Below, piece by piece: positions 1-11,829 of a DNA stretch of 64,000 bases. Both the position numbers and the translations under genes were made by a program. The notes beneath the pieces were generated by a model, which saw only the letters and a program-made list of their open reading frames with translations, did not search any database and was not told the DNA's origin. Within the stretch, counting starts at the first letter, position 1; every line of letters starts with the position of its first letter. This DNA is from Bolinopsis microptera (Eukaryota; Ctenophora; Tentaculata; Lobata; Bolinopsidae), in NCBI RefSeq assembly GCF_026151205.1, contig NC_087076.1, positions 13,129,675 through 13,193,674 of the forward strand, read 5' to 3'.

Positions 1-2894
1 ACCAATTAGCTGGTTGACTATGGGTCACATGAGACCAAATTGAGGTACTGAAAGTCAAAATCTCGGACAAGAAACTGCAAAATGGAAAAATCTTGTCATC
101 CAAAATGCTGTCCCATTTTCAGATTTTGAATACGAAACTTCCAGGACCGAAATTTCCAAGTTTTCACTGAATATGTTTCCAATGACCGATTGTCAGTCAT
201 CTATGGATGGTATTAAACACAATTGAGGTGATGGAAGTTTGATTCCGGCCGGAGGAAGCTTCCCAGAGAAAGAGCTACAAAACCAAAAATCGAATTTTCA
301 AAACTCTGTCCCATTTTCAAATATGAAATTTCTAGAACCCAAATTTCCCCGATTTTTGTCCAGTGACCAATTAGCTGGTTGATTATGGGTCACATGAGAC
401 CAAATTGAGGTACTGGAAGTCAAAATATCGGACAAGAATCTGCAAAATGGAAAAATCTTGTCATCCAAAATGCTGTCCCATTTTCAGATTTTGAAGACGA
501 AACTTCCAGGACCGAAATTTCCCAGTTTTCACTGAATATGTTGCCAATGACCGATTGTCAGTCATCTATGGATGGTATTAAACACAATTGAGGTACTGGA
601 AGTTTGATTCCGGCCGGAGGAAGCTTCCCAGAGAAATAACTACAAAACCAAAAATCGAATTTTCAGAACTCTGTCCCATTTTCAAATATGAAATTTCTAG
701 AACCCAAATTTCCCCGATTTTTGTCCAGTGACCAATTAGCTGGTTGACTATGGGTCACATGAGACCAAATTGAGGTACTGGAAGTCAAAATCTCGGACAA
801 GAAACTGCAAAATGGAAAAATCTTGTCATCCAAAATGCTGTCCCATTTTCAGATTTTGAAGACGAAACTTCCAGGACCGAAATTTCCCAGTTTTCACTGA
901 ATATGTTGCCAATGACCGATTGTCAGTCATCTATGGATGGTATTAAACACAATTGAGGTACTGGAAGTTTGATTCCGGCCGGAGGAAGCTTCCCAGAGAA
1001 AGAACTACAAAACCAAAAATCGAATTTTCAAAACTCTGTCCCATTTTCAAATATGAAATTTCTAGAACCCAAATTTCCCCGATTTTTGTCCAGTGACCAA
1101 TTAGCTGGTTGACTATGGGTCACATGAGACCAAATCTCGGTACTGAAAGTCAAAATCTCGGACAAGAAACTGCAAAATGGAAAAATCTTGTCATCCAAAA
1201 TGCTGTCCCATTTTCAGATTTTGAAGACGAAACTTCCAGGACCGAAATTTCCCAGTTTTCACTGAATATGTTGCCAATGACCGATTGTCAGTCATCTATG
1301 GATGGTATTAAACACAATTGAGGTACTGGAAGTTTGATTCCGGCCGGAGGAAGCTTCCCAGAGAAATAACTACAAAACCAAAAATCGAATTTTCAGAACT
1401 CTGTCCCATTTTCAAATATGAAATTTCTAGAACCCAAATTTCCCCGATTTTTGTCCTTAGATGGCAAGTACGTACGGTACAGGGCTTTAAGTACGTACGG
1501 TACAGCTACTTTTAAAGGTACGTACCGTACAGGCACTGTAAGGTACAATTTTTTTTCAAATTTTTAGAATCAACTTCAGTGAATTACTTGCAATTTCTGA
1601 TTAGTATTATCATCATAATTTTTGAGATAGAAGTCGAAAATTAACACAGTGGTTAAAACAATAAAAGATTTAAGAGGAAAATTTGTGTACTGGATCGCTC
1701 TTAACCGGTACTACACTAAGTCTACTATTTGTAATTATCGTTAAACTCAAAGCTTCATCCTTTTGTTGCAGTATACGAACACCAGCTTTTCAACTAGCTC
1801 AGGTCGCAACCTTAATCTACGCTTGTCCATAATATACTCGTAATCTCTAAAATTGGTCTCACAAATTGACGAAAACACTGAATACTATTTGGGCCAACTG
1901 TTTAAGCAGAAAAAGTTCTCCTCAAAAATATTTCCAGTATATTGACGGATTAATAAGCTTCATAGGTTCTGATTCCGCATCAGTGTAGGGTTTTACCCTT
2001 TCTCTGTCGCACGTACCGTCTAGTTTTGTTTCCATTGCTATCAACTGGATTCAACCTTTCAGCCTACTTTATTAAGTACGTACCGTACAGCTTATTTAAA
2101 GGTACGTACCGTACGAACTTACCATCTTAGTTTTTGTCCAGTGACCAATTAGTTGGTTGACTATGGGTCACATGAGACCAAATCTCGGTACTGAAAGTCA
2201 AAATCTCGGACAAGAAACTGCAAAATGGAAAAATCTTGTCATCCAAAATGCTGTCCCATTTTCAGATTTTGAAGACGAAACTTCCAGGACCGAAATTTCC
2301 CAGTTTTCACTGAATATGTTTCCAATGACCGATTTGTCAGTCATCTATGGATGGTATTAAACACAATTGAGGTGCTGGAAGTTTGATTCCGGCCGGAGGA
2401 AGCTTCCCAGAGAAAGAACTACAAAACCAAAAATCGAATTTTCAGAACTCTGTCCCATTTTCAAATATGAAATTTCTAGAACCCAAATTTCCCCGATTTT
2501 TGTCCAGTGACCAATTAGCTGGTTGACTATGGGTCACATGAGACCAAATTGAGGTACTGGAAGTCAAAATCTCGGACAAGAATCTGTAAAATGGAAAAAT
2601 CTTGTCATCCAAAATGCTGTCCCATTTTCAGATTTTGAAGACGAAACTTCCAGGACCGAAATTTCCCAGTTTTCACTGAATATGTTTCCAATGACCGATT
2701 GTCAGTCATCTATGGATGGTATTAAACACAATTGAGGTGCTGGAAGTTTGATTCCGGCCGGAGGAAGCTTCCCAGAGAAAGAACTACAAAACCAAAAATC
2801 GAATTTTCAAAACTCTGTCATATTTTCAAATATGAAATTTCTAGAACCCAAATTTCCCCGATTTGTGTCCAGTGACCAATTAGCTGGTTGACTA
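1..2894. repeat. ~365 bp tandem satellite, about seven copies
   Basis: The segment beginning 'accaattagctggttgac' recurs near 1, 365, 729, 1094, 2142, 2509 and 2873, giving a period of about 365 bp with only scattered substitutions and small indels. The last copy is cut short near 2894. The array is interrupted once, by the MITE at 1456-2130. Open frames of 60-70 codons inside each monomer recur with the period and are shadows of the repeat, not genes. The array continues off the left edge. Confidence 0.93.
1456..2130. mobile_element. MITE in the satellite, 8 bp target duplication
   Basis: The satellite is broken by 675 bp of unrelated AT-rich DNA. Its ends are imperfect inverted repeats: CTTAGATGGCAAGT at the left and, reverse-complemented, CTAAGATGGTAAGT at the right. 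Next to both ends lie near-palindromic GTACGTACGGTAC blocks. TTTTTGTC is present on both sides (1448-1455 and 2131-2138), while uninterrupted monomers have it once. An 8 bp duplication with short TIRs is the hAT-type pattern, so a non-autonomous hAT-like element is the likely identity. It has no coding capacity. Confidence 0.82.
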
Positions 2895-2979
2895 ATGACA
2901 TCGAATTTGTCATGAAATTCTATTAAGTTGAATCAATAAAAACAAAATGCGTAGGTACCTATAAATAATTAAAGCATAC

Positions 2980-3119
2980 CCATGGCAGAAAGTAGATGTT
3001 GCGCTTCAGTAAAGTCCTCAGCAATAACAGCTTTATGGAAGAGAGGCGTGATCTTGTCTCTAAGTGATGTTATCTCTGATGATCCTGTAGATGTCTCACA
3101 ATACTCCTCTAACTTATCC
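2980..3119 (-). CDS. FANCI: FANCI, exon downstream of the transposon stack (last visible exon)
   Basis: On the minus strand a CCAG acceptor precedes and a GTATGC donor follows a 140 bp segment that is open in only one phase. It begins DKLEEYCE and ends AEDFTEAQHLLSAM. The upstream exon (11830-11993) ends in a codon split after AT, and this exon starts with G, so the join gives ATG and keeps the frame. Spacing and alpha-helical character fit the FANCI region after the helical repeats, but residue identity to human FANCI is weak here, so assignment rests mainly on splice phase, strand and order. An 8.5 kb transposon stack separates it from the previous exon. Later FANCI exons would lie off the left edge. 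Confidence 0.6.
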
Positions 3120-3657
3120 CTGGATTATTATTGATAATAGTTTACAACGGAGAGGTAACATGTCATTAAGGTATGTCCAGAAGGGGGGGGGGGGGGGGGG
3201 CCAATGACTACCAATGGAGACTTTTGGGGACTAATGGGGACTAAAAATCATGGGGACTAGAGGTCAACTCGTTGACGTAATTCACCATTTGCCCCCAAAG
3301 GCCCCAGAATTTTTGACGGTTATTTATGGTTTCCAAGTTAGTTTAATAACGATACGATCGAGATGTTTTGTCCAAGATAAGAGTACGATAAATCTGACTT
3401 AAAAGTAAAATGATAAGCCCGGTTGTAATGTGTTCTACCACTGTACAAGTCAGTTCAGATTGAGGTAAATTGAAGTTTAGCTCTCGTGAAGGTAGAAGTA
3501 GCCGACTCGCTGAACTATCTGAATCTTATAATCGAATGAAAAATCATGAATTAACCCTTCGACTTACCCTCCTAATACACTTAAAGATGTTAGATGATGG
3601 GTGAATGAGTATTTATAACAGCCGTTCTGTGAACAGACTTGGTGATCTTTATTTTAA

Positions 3658-6600
3658 GGGGGGGGGGGGGTGACATGTCTCCAATGTCTCCATTGTCTTT
3701 TTTGAAAAGATAGGGTGCAGAGACATGTCCTGGAGACATTGGAAACATTGGAGACACAGCTTTTGGAGACATTGGAGACATTGGGGACATTTGAGACATT
3801 GGAGACAAAGCTTTTGGAGACATTGGAGACATTGGAGACACTGGAGACGTAGATGTATGATTGGAGAAAGAGGAGGATCTAGGAGGAGGATGACCCAGGA
3901 GGAGGACTCAGGAGGAGAAGGAGGAGGATGAGGACTCAGGAAGAGGACTCAGGAGGACTGAGAAGGAGGAGGACTGAGGATGGTTGTGAAGGATGGCTGA
4001 GGAGGATGGCTGAGGAGGATGACTGAGGAGGAGGATCTAAGAGGAGAAGGACCCAGGAGGAGGAGGACCCAGGAGGAGGACTCAGGAGGAGGAGGAGGAG
4101 GACTCAGGAGGAGGACTCAGGAAGAGGACCCAGGAGGACAGAGAAGGAGGAGGACTGAGGAGTACTGAGGAGGATGGCTGAGGAGGATGACTGAGGAGGA
4201 TGACTGAGGAGGATGACTGAGAGGGAGGAGGAGGAGGAGAAGAAGGACTGAGGAGAAGGAGAAGGAGGAGGACCTAGGAGGATGAGGACCCAGGAGGAGG
4301 ACTCAGGGGGAAGAGGAAGAGGACTCAGGAGGACTGAAAAGGAAGAGGACTGAGGAGAACTGAGGTGGAGGAGGACAGAATAGGAGGAGGAGGGGGACTG
4401 GGGGAGGACTGAGGATGAAGAAGACTGACGAGAAGGATGAGGAGGAGGACTGAGGACTGAGGAGGATGAAGAGGAGGAAGACCCAGGAGGAGGAGGGATG
4501 AGGACTGAGGAGGACTGAGGAGGATGGCTGAGGAGGATGGCTGAGGAGGATGACTGAGAGGGAGGAGGAGGAAGAGGACTGAGGAGGAGGAGTAGAGACA
4601 TGTCCTGGAGGGTGCAGAGACATGTCCTGGAGACATTGGAAACATTGGAGACACAGCTTTTGGAGACATTGGAGACATTGGAGACATTGGGGACATTTGA
4701 GACATTGGAGACAAAGCTTTTGGAGACATTGGAGACATTGGACATACTGGAGACGTAGATGTATGATTGGAGAAAGAGGAGGATCTAGGAGGAGGATGAC
4801 CCAGGAGGAGGACTCAGGAGGAGAAGGAGGAGGATGAGGACTCAGGAAGAGGACTCAGGAGGACTGAGAAGGAGGAGGACTGAGGATGGTTGTGAAGGAT
4901 GGCTGAGGAGGATGGCTGAGGAGGATGACTGAGGAGGAGGATCTAAGAGGAGAAGGACCCAGGAGGAGGAGGACCCAGGAGGAGGACTCAGGAGGAGGAG
5001 GAGGAGGACTCAGGAGGAGGACTCAGGAAGAGGACCCAGGAGGACAGAGAAGGAGGAGGACTGAGGAGTACTGAGGAGGATGGCTGAGGAGGATGACTGA
5101 GGAGGATGACTGAGGAGGATGACTGAGAGGGAGGAGGAGGAGGAGAAGAAGGACTGAGGAGAAGGAGAAGGAGGAGGACCTAGGAGGATGAGGACCCAGG
5201 AGGAGGACTCAGGGGGAAGAGGAAGAGGACTCAGGAGGACTGAAAAGGAAGAGGACTGAGGAGAACTGAGGTGGAGGAGGACAGAATAGGAGGAGGGGGA
5301 CTGGGGGAGGACTGAGGATGAAGAAGACTGACGAGAAGGATGAGGAGGAGGACTGAGGACTGAGGAGGATGAAGAGGAGGAAGACCCAGGAGGAGGAGGG
5401 ATGAGGACTGAGGAGGACTGAGGAGGATGGCTGAGGAGGATGGCTGAGGAGGATGACTGAGAGGGAGGAGGAGGAAGAGGACTGAGGAGGAGGAGTAGGA
5501 CTGAGGAGGAGAAAGAGGAGGACCTAGGAGAAGGAGGACCCAGAAGAAGGACTCAGGAGGAGGAGGAGATCTCAGGAAGAGGACTGAGGAGGACTGAGAG
5601 GGAGGAGGACTCAGGAGTACTGAAGAGGATGACTGAGGCGGAGGAGGAGAAGGAGAAAGACTGAGGAGGAGAAGGAGAAGGTGGAGGAACTAAGAGGAGG
5701 ATGAACCAGGAGGAGGACTCAGGAGGAAGAGGAGGAATGAGAAGGAGGAGGACTGAGGAGAACTAAGGAGGAGGAGTAGGACTGAATAGGAAGAGGAGGG
5801 GGACTGGGGAGGACTGAGGAGGAGGAGGACTGACGAGAAGGATGAGGAGGAGGACTGAGGACTGAGGAGGAAGAGGAGGAGGATGAAGAGGAGGAGGATG
5901 AAGAGAAGGAAGAAGACCCAGGAGGAGGAGGACTGAAGAGGAGGATGAGGATGAGGACTGAGGAGGAGGAGGAGGACTGAGGAGGACTGAGGAGGATGGC
6001 TGAGGAGGATGACTGAGAGGGACGGGAGGAGGAGGAGGACTGAGGAGGAGGAAGAGAAGGACTGAGGAGGAGAAGGAGGAGGACCTAGGAGGAGGAGGAC
6101 TCAGGAGGAGGACTCAGGAGGAGGACTCAGGAGGAGGATGAGGACTCAGGAGAAGGACTCAGGAAAACTGAGGAGGAGGAGGAGGAGTGAATAGAAGAAG
6201 GAGGGGGAGGACCTAGGAGGAGGAGGACCCAGAAGGAGGACTGAGGAGGAGGAGGAGAACTCAGTAAGAGGACTGAGGAGGACTGAGAAGGAGGAGGACT
6301 GAGGAGTACTGATGAGGATGACTGAGGAGGAGGAGGAGGAGGAGAAGGACTGAGGAGGAGAAGGAGAAGGTGGAGGAACTAGGAGGAGGATGAACCAGGA
6401 GGAGGACTCAGGAGGAAGAGGGGAAGTACTCAGGAGGAGGACTCAGGAGGAATGAGAAGGAGGAGGACTGAGGAGAACTGAGGAGGAGGAGGAGGAGGAC
6501 TGAATAGGAGGAGGAGGAGGGGGACTGGGGAAGACTGAGGAAGAGGAGGAGGATGAAGAGGACCCAGGAGGAGGAGGACTGAAGAGGAGGATGAGGATGA

Positions 6601-7445
6601 GGACTGAGGAGGAGGAGGAGGACTGAGGAGGATGGCTGAGGAGGATGACTGAGAGGGAGGAGGAGGACTGAGGAGGAGGAGGAGAAGGACTGAGGAGGAG
6701 AAGGAGGAGGACCTAGGAGGAGGAGTACTGATGAGGAGGACTGATGAGGATGGCTGAGGAGGATGGCTGAGGAGGATGGCTGAGGAGGATGGCTGAGGAG
6801 GATGGCTGAGGAGCACGGCTGAGGAGGATGGCTGATGAGGATGACTGAGGAGGATGACTGAGAGGGAGGAGGAGGAGGAGGAGAAGGACTGAGGAGGAGG
6901 AGGAGGAGGAGGAGGACCTAGGAGGAGGAGGACTCAGGAAGAGGAGGAGGACTCAGGAGGAGGACTTACAAGGAGGAGGACTGAGGAGAACTGAGGAGGA
7001 GGAGGATGAGGACTGAATAGGAGGAGGATGGGGACTGGGGGAGGACTGAGGAGGAGGGGGACTTGGGGAGGACTGATGAGGAGGAGGAAGACTGACGAGA
7101 AGGATGAGGAGGAGGACTGAGGAGGAGGACTGATGATCGAGGAGGAAGAGGAGGATGATGAAGAGGAGTAGGAGGACTCAGGAGGAGGAGGACCCAGGAG
7201 GTCCGGAGGAGGAACCAGGAGGAGGACCAAGGTCCCAGGAGGAAGACTCAGGAGGAGGAGAACGACTGAGGAGGACTGAGGGGGAGGAGGAGGAGGAGGA
7301 GGAGGAGGAGGAGTCTCCAAAAGCTGTGTCTCCAATGTCTCCAATGTCTCCAAAAGCTGTGTCTCCAATGTCTCCAATGTCTTTGTCTTTTTCGAAAAGA
7401 TAAGGTGCGGGAGACATTGGAGACATGTCACCCCCCCCCCCCCCC
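3658..7445. mobile_element. Poly-G/poly-C-ended element with GGA-rich core, TTTAA duplication
   Basis: It starts with 13 G then TGACATGTCTCC and ends with the inverse of this followed by 15 C. TTTAA occurs immediately outside both ends (3653-3657, 7446-7450). Inside each end is a cluster of a 9 bp direct repeat, TGGAGACAT. The core, about 3.85-7.31 kb, is a near-continuous purine strand of GGA, GAGGA and GGACTGAGGA units. Open frames here on both strands (Ser/Pro/Leu-rich or Arg/Glu-rich) are products of the repeat. The arrangement matches the element at 56057-58924. Confidence 0.8.
3712..5505. repeat. 897 bp tandem duplication inside the GGA-rich element
   Basis: The block starting AGGGTGCAGAGACATGTCC at 3712 recurs at 4609 with nearly identical sequence for its full length, including the 9 bp repeats and the GGA-rich tract. 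It is a direct tandem duplication, probably by unequal exchange or slippage in the purine tract. Confidence 0.8.
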
Positions 7446-7647
7446 TTTAAGCACTGGCAAGCACTCTTTTGTGAATATTTCCATAAATGATCGTCAAAAA
7501 CAAAAGAAACCAATGCCAATTTCAAATTACTGAGCATATCATTTCAGACAAATAAATACAAAAGTAATAAGAAAAATTGATAATGCGTTCATTATCCTTG
7601 CGCTACAACTCGTGTTACTAGATCAATCTGATAAAATAAGCGTATAT

Positions 7648-10600
7648 TAGTAAGGGGAAAAGTGGCATTCCGTTGGATTTGAATGTTCACAAGGATTTCT
7701 CAACGGAATATGGTAGTTAAGACCCCTACGAACATAATTAGACTTGTTGCCAATTTTGTATCTCAACAGAAACACCACTTTTACCACTTTTTACCACCTT
7801 TGTACCACCTGTCTGGTTTGCCAAATATCTTTAGTTGTGAACGTCGTAAAAGGCTGCAAATTAACCTAGAATGTTTATCTTATCAAGGAGTAAAACTTTT
7901 GTGTGAAAAATTTTTACATTGGACAATCAGCTAATTGGATAATTACCAATTAGTTAATCACCAAAAAAAGTGAAAATTTTTTATTGGCTCAAAATGATTG
8001 AAATCGTTTGAAACACGGAGAAATGTAGTTTTTTAGTAAGGGGAAAAGTGGTCGATTTAAGGGTTCCGTTGGATTTGAATGTTCACAAGGATTTCTCAAC
8101 GGAATATGGTAGTTAGGACCCCTACGAACATAATTAAACTTGTTGCCAATTTTGTATCTCAACAGAAACACCACTTTTACCACTTTTTACCACCTTTGTA
8201 CCACCTTTCTGGTTTGCCAAATATCTTTAGTTGTGAACGTCGTAGAAGGCTGCAAATTAACCTAGAATGTTTATCTTATCAATGAGTAAAACTTTTGTAG
8301 GAAAAATTTTTACATTGGACAATCAGCTAATTGGATAATTACCAATTAGTTAATCACCAAAAAAAGTGAAATTTTTTTTATTGGCTCAAAATGATTGAAA
8401 TTGTTTGAAACACGGAGAAATGTAGTTTTTAGAAAAACTTCAAAAATTTGTCACTTAAAAAATTTTTTCGAGACTTAAAAAAAGTTTGAAAATTTGAAAA
8501 TATTTTTTTCCGCCAAAAGTGATCGAATTGCATGAAACGTGGATAAAAATGCTTTGCAGAAAAACTTCGAAGATTTTTAGATTGAAGAATACTAAAATCA
8601 TCAATATTTGAAGTTGGAGTTCAGTAAATCTCGACATATTTTAGTAATTAGGAATAGCTTAGCGGAAAGGGCTGAACCTGAAAAAGGTTAACCACACAAT
8701 ATTAGAGTTTCATAACTAATAACAATACAGCTTTATCAAATTCCACATAAAGAAACAGCACAAAAGGACCATTTAAGATCGAACCGATTTTACCTGCTGT
8801 ACCTCTATCATTTTATTGATTTCAATGATCAAAACCTCTGTACCGTCAATCTTGCCAATCTATACCGGGTATCTGAATGTACCGGACCTCTTATTTACCT
8901 CTATAATTAGACCCAGTTGTGCAAGAAATGCGATTTCTCACAGGGGTTTCTTTTAACTGTGAACTTTTTGTCACTCTCGAAGAGGCCCGGTATTATAGGG
9001 GGGTATAGGAAGCGAGTGTAAATATAATACCTTCCATCATTGTATTGTGAATGCGCATGCCGCTTCGTTTGCTATGCAAGATACCTCAAATAACCCCCAT
9101 ATGTCATTGCCAGGGTCGGGATAGAGCTGGAGATAGCATTGAAAAGTTGCTAGAAATAGCTAGATTTAGAGTAAACTGGTGGTAGCTGGGTGGTGCTAGC
9201 ATGGATGTTGCAGAACGTAGCTACAAGGGGTTTCATTGGAGTTGGTTATTTTAATGGCCAAAGAGTGCAGGAACTAAAGTTACTTAAGATTGCAGTTGAG
9301 GGGCAGTGTAAACCACGGTGTAGTCAGGGACACAGAGCTACAGTGCAGGAGTACTGCAAAAGAACAGTGCAAGTGATACAGTCTGCAACAGTAAAACGCC
9401 GAAGAAGGAGATAAGATTGTGGCTGCAGAGGAGGAGAGGAGCTGGAACCTGATTGTGTTTGGGTTGAAAGAAGATGAGGAAGAAGAGTTTCCTGCTTTGG
9501 TAACTGCATTTTTGGAAGAGGTGGGGCGAGAACTTATTTTCAAGCGACAAGGGTGGGCTGGAAGCAACCAGGTACAGCTATCCGACCTATTAAGATCACC
9601 CCCCTGAGCTTAACAGCCTTTCATCAGAATCTGATGAAAACAGAGAGACTGACCCACCCTTTTTAGATCCAACGAAACCCTTTATATAAATCGACTTTTC
9701 CGCATGAATTACTTCATGGTATCTTCTTATCAAGGCTACAGACCTTGCCGTACCGGATTTATTGATCAAAGTGAGTCTCTTTAGCCCTCTTCTTCTTTAG
9801 AGCTTTAGGTTAGTGATCAAACTCTTCGCTACTCGCTCTTCACTGGATATATCAGGACAGATTCACATCTTTTTAGGTCTCAACCAGCCTTAGTTTTCCT
9901 GTTTTCATCATGTAGTACGTTCTGCTACCTCCATTTTAGCACCACCCAGCTTCCATCAGTTCACTCTAAGTCTAGCTTCGTCGGCGTTTTACTGTTGCAG
10001 ACTGTATCACTTGCACTGTTCTTTTGCAGTACTCCTGCACTGTAGCTCTGTGTCCCTGACTACACCGTGGTTTACACTGCCCCTCAACTGCAATCTTAAG
10101 TAACTTTAGTTCCGGCACTCTTTGGCCATTAAAATAACCAACTCCAATGAAACCCCTTGTAGCTACGTTCTGCTACATCCATGCTAGCACCACCCAGCTA
10201 CCACCAGTTTACTCTAAATCTAGCTATTTCTAGCAACTTTTCAATGCTATCTCCAGCTCTATCCCGACCCTGGCAATGACATATGGGGGTTATTTGAGGT
10301 ATCTTGCATAGCAAACGAAGCGGCATGCGCATTCACAATACAATGATGGAAGGTATATTTACACTCGCTTCCTATACCCCCCTATAATACCGGGCCTCTT
10401 CGAGAGTGACAAAAAGTTCACAGTTAAAAGAAACCCCTGTGAGAAATCGCATTTCTTGCACAACTGGGTCTAATTATAGAGGTAAATAAGAGGTCCGGTA
10501 CATTCAGATACCCGGTATAGATTGGCAAGATTGACGGTACAGAGGTTTTGATCATTGAAATCAATAAAATGATAGAGGTACAGCAGGTAAAATCGGTTCG

Positions 10601-11336
10601 ATCTTAAATGGTCCTTTTGTGCTGTTTCTTTATGTGGAATTTGATAAAGCTGTATTGTTATTAGTTATGAAACTCTAATATTGTGTGGTTAACCTTTTTC
10701 AGGTTCAGCCCTTTCCGCTAAGCTATTCCTAATTACTAAAATATGTCGAGATTTACTGAACTCCAACTTCAAATATTGATGATTTTAGTATTCTTCAATC
10801 TAAAAATCTTCGAAGTTTTTCTGCAAAGCATTTTTATCCACGTTTCATGCAATTCGATCACTTTTGGCGGAAAAAAATATTTTCAAATTTTCAAACTTTT
10901 TTTAAGTCTCGAAAAAATTTTTTAAGTGACAAATTTTTGAAGTTTTTCTAAAAACTACATTTCTCCGTGTTTCAAACAATTTCAATCATTTTGAGCCAAT
11001 AAAAAAAATTTCACTTTTTTTGGTGATTAACTAATTGGTAATTATCCAATTAGCTGATTGTCCAATGTAAAAATTTTTCCTACAAAAGTTTTACTCATTG
11101 ATAAGATAAACATTCTAGGTTAATTTGCAGCCTTCTACGACGTTCACAACTAAAGATATTTGGCAAACCAGAAAGGTGGTACAAAGGTGGTAAAAAGTGG
11201 TAAAAGTGGTGTTTCTGTTGAGATACAAAATTGGCAACAAGTTTAATTATGTTCGTAGGGGTCCTAACTACCATATTCCGTTGAGAAAACCTTGTGAACA
11301 TTCAAATCCAACGGAATGCCACTTTTCCCCTTACTA
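7648..11336. mobile_element. 3.7 kb foldback element with TIRs beginning TAGTAAGGGG
   Basis: The right arm, about 9980-11336, is the near-perfect reverse complement of the left arm, about 8031-9400, leaving a loop near 9.4-9.98 kb. The outermost bases are TAGTAAGGGGAAAAGTGG in inverted orientation. The left end carries an extra direct copy of the terminal ~385 bp (7648-8030). TATAT lies next to both ends (7643-7647, 11337-11341), although the AT-rich context makes that short match ambiguous. It is nested in the larger poly-G/poly-C element. No transposase is visible. Confidence 0.8.
9413..9607 (+). pseudogene. Fragment resembling a non-LTR retrotransposon ORF1
   Basis: In the loop side of the foldback's left arm a short open segment reads ...RSWNLIVFGLKEDEE... 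followed by an acidic stretch and a helical ALVTAFLEEVGREL segment. A basic or neutral run then NLIVFGL then acidic residues is the usual look of the RNA-recognition part of LINE ORF1 proteins. No ATG, no reverse transcriptase and no complete domain are present, so it is at best a captured fragment; chance similarity is possible. Confidence 0.35.
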
Positions 11337-11829
11337 TATATGCAATATGTCTCCTCAATGTTGTCATTGGTAGTCGCCCCCGCCCCCTCCCCTAATTTAC
11401 CTGAGGTACTCTAACAGCCCTCAAGTAGCTCCCAAGAAGTCAGGAATGTCCAGTGACCATTTATAAATATTCTAGACTTCAGTCTTGAGAAGTTTACGAT
11501 CTGGTCTGGAGAAGCCAGATTTTTTGAAATCTAAATGGGGACTAATGGAGACTTTTGGGGACTAATGGGGACTAAAAATCATGGGGACTCGGGGTAAAAT
11601 CGTTGACGTAATTCCCCAAGTCCCCAAAAGTAGTCATTGGCCCCCCCCCCCCCCGTCCAGAACCTTTTCAATTGTTGTTTACCAAAACACACAATTTTTG
11701 AACATTTTGTACTTTATATAACCATAACAAATATTGACAGACAGAAATTTTAACCTGTCAAATATAAGTTCTTACAAATAATATGTCGCCATTAACACCG
11801 TAAAATACGGAGGCAGCCAAACAACTTAC

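Larger units (their letters stand above)
3183..11654. mobile_element. 8.5 kb poly-G/poly-C-ended composite transposon in a FANCI intron
   Basis: The left end is a run of 18 G followed by CCAATGACTACCAATGG and repeats of the type GGGGACTAATGG. The right end is the inverted counterpart, finishing in 14 C. The octamer GTCCAGAA flanks it on both sides (3175-3182 and 11655-11662). The element's own DNA is limited to about 3201-3657, 7446-7647 and 11337-11640; the remainder is two younger insertions, 3658-7445 and 7648-11336. No transposase is visible, so it would be non-autonomous. Confidence 0.75.

Noticed and set aside
1109-2360. 65-70 codon frames in the left-hand satellite
   Set aside because: They repeat with the 365 bp monomer and are broken in several copies.
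3590-7537. Long Ser/Pro/Leu-rich or Arg/Glu-rich frames on both strands
   Set aside because: They follow the GGA repeat period, exist in several frames at once and have no non-repetitive domain.
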